A program made the translations under genes and the position numbers. From Verrucomicrobiota bacterium (GTDB taxonomy: Bacteria > Verrucomicrobiota > Verrucomicrobiia > Limisphaerales > UBA9464): a stretch of 15,415 nucleotides of DNA. A model generated the notes under the pieces. The model was not told the origin of the DNA, ran no database searches, and was given only the letters and a program-made list of their open reading frames with translations. Below are positions 1-7,000 of this stretch, one piece after another (the stretch's first letter is position 1; the number at the start of each line of letters is the position of its first letter). The stretch covers positions 1-15,415 of the forward strand of contig JANXMD010000662.1 in assembly GCA_025354845.1 (NCBI GenBank), written 5' to 3'.

Positions 1-772
1 CAATGTGGGTTTGAAAATTCCACACACCGATTTCGCCGCCTGCGTTGCTGAACCAGGGTTTGCCCCAGTCGTCCTGGGTGAGTCCCCACTGGCCGCCGTT
101 GGGGGCGGTGGATTCCTTGCGGGTGATGCCGTCAGGGCTCCAGCGCAGTCGGTAGGCGTTGTAGGTGGTATAAAGCCAGTTATCCATCGCCCACATCAGG
201 CCGCTGGGCTGGTGCTCCATGTTACCTCCGCGCGGACCACCGGAATAGAAGGTGCGGTGGGTGTCGGCAACGCCATCGCCGTCGGTGTCGCGCCAGGCCT
301 CGATGTCGTTGGTGTCGGTCACGCCGATCAACACCTCGTCCTGAAGCGGCAGGACCATGCGCGGTAGCGTAAGGTGGTCGGCAAAGGCGGTATGACGATC
401 ATAGACGCCATCGCCGCGGGTTGACTCGTGCCGCGAGACACGCGATCTGGGCTCGTGTTCCCCCGTGCCCTCGATGTCCTGCATGTAAGTGCGCATCTCG
501 ACCACATACATGCGGCCATTCCCGTCGAACGAAATCGCCATCGGTTCCACCACGTCGGGTTCGCTCAGCACCCGTTCGAGTCGGTAGCCTTCGGGGAGTT
601 GGATGGTCTTGAGTTCTTCGGTCGGGGACAGCGGCGCGAGATGTCGTTCCACGGAAGCGGGCTGGCCAGCCGGCAGCGCTTGCAACGGAGGTAGGGGCGC
701 GGCCTGGGCTGAGGACCAGGAGAGCAAACCAGCCGCGGCGAGACCGGCGTAAACAGGGCGGAGATCGGACAT
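1..772 (-). CDS. PVC-type membrane-bound dehydrogenase (beta-propeller N-terminus), partial at left edge
   Basis: An open frame of 257 codons starts at the ATG at 772-770 and runs off the left edge with no stop. The protein opens with a Sec-type signal peptide (hydrophobic residues about 7-20, SSAQA cleavage region near 20-24). It continues into a PQQ/sugar-dehydrogenase-like beta-propeller: PEGYRLERVLSEPDVVEP at 60-77, DGNGRMYVVEMR at 83-94 and a calcium-loop-like DTDGDGVAD at 162-170. This arrangement matches the long PVC dehydrogenase family, which usually continues with HEAT repeats and a C-terminal CxxCH heme site; those parts lie outside the window. It begins 9 bp after the stop of the DUF1501 gene, so it is probably the third gene of that operon. 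No Shine-Dalgarno is seen (CTCCTTCTC lies before the ATG), so translation may depend on coupling. The family call is firm; the substrate is unknown. Confidence 0.85.
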   Translation of the reverse strand, partial: MSDLRPVYAGLAAAGLLSWSSAQAAPLPPLQALPAGQPASVERHLAPLSPTEELKTIQLPEGYRLERVLSEPDVVEPMAISFDGNGRMYVVEMRTYMQDIEGTGEHEPRSRVSRHESTRGDGVYDRHTAFADHLTLPRMVLPLQDEVLIGVTDTNDIEAWRDTDGDGVADTHRTFYSGGPRGGNMEHQPSGLMWAMDNWLYTTYNAYRLRWSPDGITRKESTAPNGGQWGLTQDDWGKPWFSNAGGEIGVWNFQTHI

Positions 773-781
773 GAGAAGGAG

Positions 782-2251
782 TCAGGCAATGATTTCGCGG
801 ACGATTCGCGACGGCTTGTCGTCGAGGAGGGAGAGCTCACGGCCACCGCGACGGTAGAGGAGTTTTGTCGGATCGAGGCCGAAGAGGTGGAGCAGGGTGG
901 CGTGATAGTCGTGGTGGGTGACCACATCCTTTATGGCCTTGTGGCCCCACTCGTCGGTCTCACCAAAGGTCATTCCGCCGCGGATTCCACCGCCCGCCAG
1001 CCACATCGTGAACCCATAGGTGTTGTGGTCGCGGCCCACTTTGTCCTTGGGGCCGTCGTTTTGGATTACGGGCAAACGACCCATCTCCCCGCCCCAGTGG
1101 ACGAGCGTGCTATCGAGCAGACCGCGGCCCTTGAGATCCTGGATCAGGGCCGCGGTGGGCTGGTCACTTCGCGAGCAGAGATCGGGAAGGGCCGTGTAGA
1201 GGCCGCTGTGTTGGTCCCAGCTCTGACCGTTGTTGATGATCTGCACGAATCGGACGCCGCGCTCCACCAACCGGCGGGCAATGAGACAGCGGGTGCCGTA
1301 GTCGCGCGTGCGTTCCTCGTCGATGCCGTAGAGTCTTCGCGTGGCCGCCGATTCGGACTGGATATCCATGGCCTCGCGCGCCGCGGTCTGCATGCGGGCC
1401 GCCAGTTCGTAGCTGGCGATGCGTGCGTCGAGATCGAGCTCCCCCGGATGGTGTTGACGGTGTTCCTGGTTCAGTTCACGCAGCAGTTCCAATTGGTGCT
1501 GCTGCGGTGTGCCGCGGAGGTGGTCAGGTGGATCGAGATTGAGGATGCGAGGCTCGATCGGGCGCATGACCGTGCCCTGGTAGAGCGAGGGAAGCCATCC
1601 GTTGGACCAGTTGTGATCGGCAAGCAGGGGCAGTCCGTTCGGATGGGTGAGCGTGATGAACGCCGGCAGCTCTTGGCTGGCGTTCCCGAGGCCGTAGGTC
1701 AACCAACTTCCCAAGGTGGGTGCGCCAGCGGTGATGCGGCCATTGGTCAACGCGTAGAGGGACTGGCCGTGATTGTTCACGCCGGTCTGCATGGATCGAA
1801 TCACGCAGATGTCATCGACCACCTTGCCAAGATGCGGGAGCAACGACGAGAGTTCGGTGCCGCATTGGCCGTGGCGTTTGAATTCCCAGAGTCCTGGAAG
1901 CACTTTGGAGCTCGCCTGACCGGCGTTGTCGAACCGGAGCTCGCCGGGGAAGGGTTTGCCCTCCCACTTCTTCAGCATCGGCTTTGGATCGAAGAGGTCC
2001 ATGTGGCTCGGGCCACCGATCATGAGGATGGAAATCATTGCCCGAGCCCGCGCGGGGTGGTGACCCGGCTTGGGCTTGAGATCGTAGGTGCGCTGCTCCA
2101 GTTCGGGTCGGGCAGGTTCGGCGAGCAATCCTTCCTGTTGTAGTAACCAAGCGAGCGCGGTGGATCCGAGGCCGAACGCACCCGCGCCCAGAAAGTGGCG
2201 TCGCGAGCAAAGTCCCTCAGGCAGTGCACTGGCGTGGGAATGCGGGGTCAT
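782..2251 (-). CDS. DUF1501 family protein, Tat-exported, alkaline-phosphatase-superfamily-like
   Basis: The product has 489 residues from the ATG at 2251. A twin-arginine signal is clear: SRRHFLG at 16-22, then a Gly/Ala-rich hydrophobic stretch to about 37. The DUF1501 core follows, with GGPSHMDLFDPK at 79-90 and, further on, SWDQHSG, WGGEMGR, GRDHNTYGF and the C-terminal THHDYHATLLHLFGLD. These Asp and His residues resemble the metal-binding pattern of the alkaline phosphatase/sulfatase superfamily. The reaction of DUF1501 proteins is not established, so hydrolysis of a phosphate or sulfate ester is only inference. A TTG nine codons upstream (2278) overlaps the TGA of the preceding gene. 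I prefer the ATG because it puts the twin arginines at a usual distance. The gene lies between the cytochrome/DUF1553 gene and the dehydrogenase, and a periplasmic role with both is likely. Confidence 0.93.
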   Translation of the reverse strand: MTPHSHASALPEGLCSRRHFLGAGAFGLGSTALAWLLQQEGLLAEPARPELEQRTYDLKPKPGHHPARARAMISILMIGGPSHMDLFDPKPMLKKWEGKPFPGELRFDNAGQASSKVLPGLWEFKRHGQCGTELSSLLPHLGKVVDDICVIRSMQTGVNNHGQSLYALTNGRITAGAPTLGSWLTYGLGNASQELPAFITLTHPNGLPLLADHNWSNGWLPSLYQGTVMRPIEPRILNLDPPDHLRGTPQQHQLELLRELNQEHRQHHPGELDLDARIASYELAARMQTAAREAMDIQSESAATRRLYGIDEERTRDYGTRCLIARRLVERGVRFVQIINNGQSWDQHSGLYTALPDLCSRSDQPTAALIQDLKGRGLLDSTLVHWGGEMGRLPVIQNDGPKDKVGRDHNTYGFTMWLAGGGIRGGMTFGETDEWGHKAIKDVVTHHDYHATLLHLFGLDPTKLLYRRGGRELSLLDDKPSRIVREIIA

Positions 2252-2274
2252 GGCATGGCGCGTAGAATTGGAGA

Positions 2275-5022
2275 TCAATCCAGGTAAAGGAATTGGTTGG
2301 ACCCCATGAGCACCTGGCAGAGGCTCGCCAGCGCCTGGATTGAGGGATCAGGCGCGGGAATTCCGGCGGCCTCCTTGCCCGACTTTGGTTTTGCTGTTGC
2401 GGTCGTTGCCGCCGCACGGAGCGTGGATTCCTGGGTCTTCAGGTATTCCAGAGAACGGGTGACTTCCCGGGGAGTTGCCGAGGTGGCGTAGAGCAGCTTC
2501 CAGAGCTTTTCGATGCGACGGCGATCGTCGTTGGGAAACTCGCGTTGAAGTCGCGTGGCGAGATCGGTGGCGCGCTCTAAGATGAACTGGTCGTTGAGCA
2601 ACATCAGGGACTGGGTGGCGACCGTGGACGACGAGCGCACCTCGCAGTTGGGATTCACCACGGCCGCATCGAAGGACTCCAGCACTCCGACCGGCATGGT
2701 GCGCCGCACCTGCACGTAGATGCTGCGGCGCAAGGCGGCGGATCCTGCGGGGTCCACCCCCACCGAGTCCCCGTTTCCGTCCTTCCTCTGGCGTCCCACG
2801 ACGTATTGTCCCTGGGGCGTCACCGCCACCGGAACAGGCGGACCGAAGCGTTCCGGATCCAGCTTTCCACTGATGGCAAGCAGGCCGTCGCGAAGGCTTT
2901 CGGCGTCAAGACGGCGAAGCTTGTAGCGACCGAGCAGGCGGTTGTCGGGATCCTGCCGAAGTGCGGGTGGATTGACGGAGCCTTGGCGATAGGCGGCGCT
3001 GGTGACGATGAGGCGTTGCAGTCGCTTGAGGCGCCAGCCGCCGGCCATGAAGTCATCGGCCAGCCAGTCGAGCAGCTCGGGATGACTCGGGCGTTCACCC
3101 AGTGCGCCGAAGTTGGCCGGGGTGGCGACCAGCCCGGTGCCGAAGTGGTGCATCCACACCCGATTCACCCACACCCGCGCGGTCAGCGGATTCGCACGAT
3201 CGGTCAGGCGATGGGCAAGCTCAAGTCGACGGCCGGTGGTCGGGTGATCGGCGATCTTCGCGGGGAGGTCGATGTTCAATCCACCGAGTCCCATCACGGT
3301 TAGCAGCCCCGGCTTCACGGCGGCTCGCGGCTGCTGCGGATCCCCTCGGTGGAAAAGGGCGGTCTCGATGGTGATCCCCGGTGCCTCGACAAGCGCATCA
3401 AGGTGGGGATCGGCGGGCTTTCGGGCGCGTTCCTTGGAGGCGCGTCCGCGAATCTCCTCCACCCGCTTTGCTCCGTCTTTGTCGATTTCGCCGAGGATGA
3501 TGTGATCCTGGAAGGTGGGATGATCGCGCAGCAATTTGAGTTGCTCGGGGGTTCGCTTGTCCGCCGGGGTTCGGCGCGCACCGATAACTGCGACTCGTTC
3601 CGCCTCCGGGACGAGCAAGAGCTGCTTTTGAACGAACACCTCGATCAACTCGTTGTGCAGCTTGGTGGCTTCCGCGTCCAGGGCCTTGGCGGCGGCTTCG
3701 ATTCGTTCCGCCTCGGCGCGGTCGGCGGCGGGCATGATCGAAATCGCCCGCTGGGCCGGCGTCTTCCACTGCTTCCAGTCGAAGGCAGGTTCAAACACGG
3801 CGCGTAGCCGGTAGTAGTCGGACTGCGGTATCGGATCGTAGCGATGGTCGTGGCACTGCGCGCATTGGACCGTGAGTCCGAGCAGCGAGGTGGAGACGAT
3901 CTGGACGGTGTCGGCGATGACCTGATTGCGGGCGAGCACCGGATCGGGCGGGTTGTCACCGGTTGGATCCGGCGCCATGCGGAGAAAGCCAGTCGCGACC
4001 ACCCGGTCGAGATCCTTCGGGCTCAGGTCGGGAGTGATTCGGCCCACCAGTTCATCGCCGGCCAGCTGCTCGGTGATGAATTCGTCAAACGGTTTGTCGT
4101 CCTGGAACGCTCGGATGACGTAGTCGCGATATCGCCAGGCCCATTCGCGTTCGGAATCGGCTTCCACGCCGCCGTTGGAGTCGGCATAGCCCGCCACGTC
4201 GAGCCAGTGACGTCCCCAGCGCTCACCGTAGGCCTGAGACTCCAGCAGTCGATCCACCACGCGGGCGTAGGCGGTGTCGGAAGGATCCGCGATGAAGGCT
4301 GCGACCTCTTCGGGCGTGGGAGGTAGGCCGGTGAGGTCGAAGGTGACGCGTCGGATGAGGCTTTCCGGAGACGCCGGCGGGGCAAACTTCAACCCCGCCT
4401 TTTCCAGCGGAGCGAGCAGGAATGGGTCGAGGGGAGTTCGCACCCACGCCGCGTGCCGTACCTTCGGTGGAGTCGGACGCCGAATTGGCTGGAAGGCCCA
4501 AAAGGTGCGTTCGTCCTCAGTAATCACCAACGCCGGAATGTTGTCTGGTTCGGGCCGAACGGTGCGAGCGCCCTGGCGGATCCAGCGGTCGAACAGCGTC
4601 ACTTGAGCCGGAGTCAGCCGCTTGCCGTTTTTCGGCATTTCACCCGTGGCAACGACTTCCAAAAGGCGGCTCGCCTTCGGCTTTCCCGGGGTCAGAACGG
4701 GGCCGGAATCCGAAGCGGTCAGCATCCGACGACGCTGACGCAAATCCACGCCGCCCTTCGGCTTCTCCTCGTCGCCATGACATTGAAAGCACTGGGCCTT
4801 CAGAATGGGCCGAATATCGCGTTCGAAGGTTGGATGTGACGGATGGGAGGTTGCCGAGGCGGCGTTGAGGCCGAGGCTTAGTGCCGCGGGGAGAGTCCAG
4901 CACACGAGGCGTCGGATCGCGCGCGACCGGGCGCGGGAAGCCGAGGACTGGGTGGGGATCACCCCTGAAGAAAACACCAGTCGGGAAGCCGATGGCAAAT
5001 CCACACTCGCTGGAATCGACAC
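2275..5022 (-). CDS. Di-heme PSCyt1-DUF1549-DUF1553 protein
   Basis: The product has 915 residues from a GTG at 5022. A basic N-terminus (SRARSRAIRR, about 29-38) precedes a hydrophobic segment (about 40-57), which suggests Sec export. Domains in order: planctomycete-type cytochrome c with CFQCH at 78-82 and a possible axial Met in GEMPKNG near 129; DUF1549 from about 195 to 405, with a second heme site CAQCH at 387-391; a long charged, probably coiled-coil linker (about 430-545); and DUF1553 from about 600 to 890, including RVWVNRVWMHHFGTGLV. Two CxxCH sites predict two covalent c-type hemes. Family members are abundant in Planctomycetes and Verrucomicrobia and may pass electrons from periplasmic oxidations, but no activity is proven. 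The start is uncertain: an in-frame GTG at 4962 would still leave a normal signal peptide. It is the first gene of the leftward operon, and its TGA overlaps a possible TTG start of the next gene. Confidence 0.95.
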   Translation of the reverse strand: MSIPASVDLPSASRLVFSSGVIPTQSSASRARSRAIRRLVCWTLPAALSLGLNAASATSHPSHPTFERDIRPILKAQCFQCHGDEEKPKGGVDLRQRRRMLTASDSGPVLTPGKPKASRLLEVVATGEMPKNGKRLTPAQVTLFDRWIRQGARTVRPEPDNIPALVITEDERTFWAFQPIRRPTPPKVRHAAWVRTPLDPFLLAPLEKAGLKFAPPASPESLIRRVTFDLTGLPPTPEEVAAFIADPSDTAYARVVDRLLESQAYGERWGRHWLDVAGYADSNGGVEADSEREWAWRYRDYVIRAFQDDKPFDEFITEQLAGDELVGRITPDLSPKDLDRVVATGFLRMAPDPTGDNPPDPVLARNQVIADTVQIVSTSLLGLTVQCAQCHDHRYDPIPQSDYYRLRAVFEPAFDWKQWKTPAQRAISIMPAADRAEAERIEAAAKALDAEATKLHNELIEVFVQKQLLLVPEAERVAVIGARRTPADKRTPEQLKLLRDHPTFQDHIILGEIDKDGAKRVEEIRGRASKERARKPADPHLDALVEAPGITIETALFHRGDPQQPRAAVKPGLLTVMGLGGLNIDLPAKIADHPTTGRRLELAHRLTDRANPLTARVWVNRVWMHHFGTGLVATPANFGALGERPSHPELLDWLADDFMAGGWRLKRLQRLIVTSAAYRQGSVNPPALRQDPDNRLLGRYKLRRLDAESLRDGLLAISGKLDPERFGPPVPVAVTPQGQYVVGRQRKDGNGDSVGVDPAGSAALRRSIYVQVRRTMPVGVLESFDAAVVNPNCEVRSSSTVATQSLMLLNDQFILERATDLATRLQREFPNDDRRRIEKLWKLLYATSATPREVTRSLEYLKTQESTLRAAATTATAKPKSGKEAAGIPAPDPSIQALASLCQVLMGSNQFLYLD

Positions 5023-5078
5023 AATTGCGTTCCGGAATTCCCCATGACAGGCCCGCCGGACTTTTCTAGCGTGATCCG
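5023..5078. promoter_or_regulatory. Divergent promoter interval between the heme-protein operon and the pseudopilin gene
   Basis: These 56 bp separate two genes that point away from each other, so promoters for both directions must lie here or extend into the coding ends. Overlapping palindromes TTCCGGAA (5030-5037) and GGAATTCC (5034-5041) sit about 10-20 bp upstream of the GTG at 5022 and could bind a regulator. I see no convincing -35/-10 pair on either strand and no Shine-Dalgarno before either start. The promoter role follows from gene orientation; the exact sites are not resolved. Confidence 0.35.
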
Positions 5079-5915
5079 ATGATCCCCAAGGCCATGTCGC
5101 GATGCCGGGTTCCCAGGTCGGGCTTCACTCTGATCGAACTGTTGGTGGTCATTGCCATCATTGCGATTTTGGCGGGCATGCTGCTGCCTGCTTTGGGACG
5201 AGCGAAGACGAAAGCCCAGGGGATCCAGTGCCTGAGTAATCAGCGGCAGCTCACCTTGGCCTGGATTCTGTACGCGGGAGATCATGTGGATTCCCTGGTC
5301 TGGAACGATCTCACGGCGGACGGAGCGGGTTGGGTGCGTGGTGTCCTCGACTACAACGGGGCCAATCCGCACAACACCAACCTCGCGAATCTGCTGGATC
5401 CAAACTACGCCAAGCTGGCGCCGTACACGCAGTCGGCCGGTGTGTACAAGTGCCCGGCCGACCGGAGCTTCGTGGTGGCGGGCGGGCGGCGAGTGCCCCG
5501 GGTGCGGAGCCTTTCGCTCAGTCAGGCAATGAATTCCCGCGATGACTGGCTCAACTACCTGACCAAGAAAAAGTACGTTGTTTTCCGAAAGTTGACCGAC
5601 CTCACCTTGATGGGCGCGTCGCAGGCGTATGTGTTCATTGATGAACATCCCGACAGCCTCAACTACGGAGATTTTGCGGTGACCATGAACGATGGCGTGG
5701 CGCCCTCGGCGATCTACATCATCGACTATCCCGCCAGCAGCCACGGCGGGGCGGGTGGCATGAGTTTTGGCGACGGTCATGCGGAGATTCACAAGTGGGT
5801 GGATCCAAGAACGGTGAAGCCGGTGCTAATGAAATCGATGGCCCTGGTGGTGGCGTCGCCCGGCAATCGCGACATGATGTTCATGTCGGACCATGCTTCG
5901 ATTCGGTCCGAATAG
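5079..5915 (+). CDS. Pseudopilin-like protein with prepilin N-terminus and H-X9-DG motif
   Basis: The product has 278 residues. A short basic leader ends in RSG, followed by FTLIELLVVIAIIAILAG, the class III prepilin signal. Cleavage and N-methylation by prepilin peptidase are expected between Gly15 and Phe16, leaving the conserved Glu as residue 5 of the mature protein. The hydrophobic helix spans about 16-38. A type II pseudopilin-like globular region follows, with the C-terminal signature His222-X9-Asp232-Gly233 (SFGDGHAEIHKW at 229-240), which matches the H-X9-DG family expanded in Planctomycetes and Verrucomicrobia. Such proteins occur in dozens of paralogues per genome and are thought to be displayed by or travel through a type II secretion/pilus-like machine; the individual role is unknown. 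An alternative ATG is codon 6 (5094). The epoxide hydrolase gene follows after 46 bp. Confidence 0.95.
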   Translation: MIPKAMSRCRVPRSGFTLIELLVVIAIIAILAGMLLPALGRAKTKAQGIQCLSNQRQLTLAWILYAGDHVDSLVWNDLTADGAGWVRGVLDYNGANPHNTNLANLLDPNYAKLAPYTQSAGVYKCPADRSFVVAGGRRVPRVRSLSLSQAMNSRDDWLNYLTKKKYVVFRKLTDLTLMGASQAYVFIDEHPDSLNYGDFAVTMNDGVAPSAIYIIDYPASSHGGAGGMSFGDGHAEIHKWVDPRTVKPVLMKSMALVVASPGNRDMMFMSDHASIRSE

Positions 5916-5961
5916 CTTCCGAGACTGGATTCGGCGTGATCGCCGCTGCAGACTCGGCCCC

Positions 5962-6876
5962 ATGAGGTACTGGAACGTTCTCCGGCTGATTTTCTGCGTT
6001 GCCGCTGGTGCGGCGCTGGTGCGTTCCGTTGCGCAAGAGGCGCCGCCAGAGGCCAGTCTCGGCAAGGACGGCTATGCGCCCTCCGGCGACGAGCGGATCC
6101 ACTACGTGACCGCCGGTACCGGACCACTGCTGGTGTTGATCCACGGATTTCCCGACTACTGGTATACGTGGCGACGTCAGATGCCCGCCCTCGCGGCACG
6201 CTTCCAGGTCGTGGCCATTGACCAGCGAGGATACAACCTCAGTTCGCAACCTGTCGGGGTCACCAACTACCTGATGGAAAGGTTGGTTGGCGATATCGAT
6301 GCCGTGGTTCGGCATTTTGGGAAAGAGAAGGCGGTCATCGTGGGACACGACTGGGGCGGCATGGTGGCGTGGTCCTTTGCGATGGCGCATCCGGAGAGGA
6401 CGGAGCGCCTCGTCATCTTGAACCTACCGCATCCGAACGGGCTTCAGCGAGAACTGGCGCACAATCCCGAGCAGCGCAAGAACAGCGGTTACGCACGCGA
6501 GTTTCAGAAGCCCGATGCGGCCTCCAAATTGTCCGTGGAGGGGCTCGCCGGCTGGGTTCATGATCCCGGGGCGAGAACCAATTACGTGAGCGCGTTTCGA
6601 CGCTCCTCAATCGAGGCCATGCTGAACTACTACAAGGCGAACTATCCCCGCGATCCCTATCCCGAACCTACCTACGACCGGCCCAAGGTGCGCTGCCCGG
6701 TGCTAATGTTTCACGGATTGAAGGATACGGCGCTGCTTCCGGGCGCACTCAACGACACGTGGAACTGGATCGCCTCGGACCTGACCCTGGTCACAGTGCC
6801 CGACGCAGGCCACTGGGTTCAACAGGACGCTGCCGAACTGGTCACGCGAAGTATGGTGGCATGGTTGAACCGGTGA
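5962..6876 (+). CDS. Exported epoxide-hydrolase-type alpha/beta hydrolase
   Basis: The product has 304 residues from the ATG at 5962, which is chosen because it starts directly on a signal peptide (MRYWNVLRLIFCVAAGAALV, cleavage near VAQ at 23-25). The frame is open 23 codons further upstream, but that stretch overlaps the previous gene and is not signal-like. The fold markers are those of soluble epoxide hydrolases: oxyanion motif HGFPDYWYTWR at 61-71, nucleophile elbow GHDWGG with Asp130, acid Asp255 (HGLKDTALLP) and base His284 (AGHWVQQD). Cap-domain tyrosines in NYYKANYP may activate the epoxide. The Asp nucleophile argues against an esterase. Haloalkane dehalogenase is the main alternative, but HGFPxxWYxWR favours epoxide hydrolase. 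Export to the periplasm is less usual, since most characterised relatives are cytoplasmic. It probably shares a transcript with the pseudopilin gene. Confidence 0.9.
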   Translation: MRYWNVLRLIFCVAAGAALVRSVAQEAPPEASLGKDGYAPSGDERIHYVTAGTGPLLVLIHGFPDYWYTWRRQMPALAARFQVVAIDQRGYNLSSQPVGVTNYLMERLVGDIDAVVRHFGKEKAVIVGHDWGGMVAWSFAMAHPERTERLVILNLPHPNGLQRELAHNPEQRKNSGYAREFQKPDAASKLSVEGLAGWVHDPGARTNYVSAFRRSSIEAMLNYYKANYPRDPYPEPTYDRPKVRCPVLMFHGLKDTALLPGALNDTWNWIASDLTLVTVPDAGHWVQQDAAELVTRSMVAWLNR

Positions 6877-6946
6877 CGTTGCAGGACGGAAGGGACACGA
6901 ATTGCACGGTTTCTCACGGATTGGGTCGTGATAAAGTCCAGGCATT

Positions 6947-6959
6947 CACGGAGCCCGTG
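6947..6959. terminator. Weak hairpin in the convergent gap between the hydrolase and methyltransferase genes
   Basis: CACGG and CCGTG form a perfect 5-bp stem around an AGC triloop, in the 124-bp gap where two operons end facing each other. A second small inverted repeat, CGAA-CGCA-TTCG, follows near 6963-6974. There is no T-run on either side, so a standard intrinsic terminator is not shown. The only argument for a role is position: both transcription units must end near here. Confidence 0.2.
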
Positions 6960-7000
6960 TCGCGAACGCATTCGTGCGGGAATACTCATGAACGGTTGGA

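Noticed and set aside
887..2143. 418-codon plus-strand ORF
   Set aside because: It lies fully antisense to the DUF1501 gene, which has clear family motifs and a Tat signal. Long open antisense frames are expected at this GC content, and the translation shows no recognisable domain.
4959..5792. 277-codon minus-strand ORF
   Set aside because: It is antisense to the pseudopilin gene and crosses the divergent promoter interval. No domain was seen.
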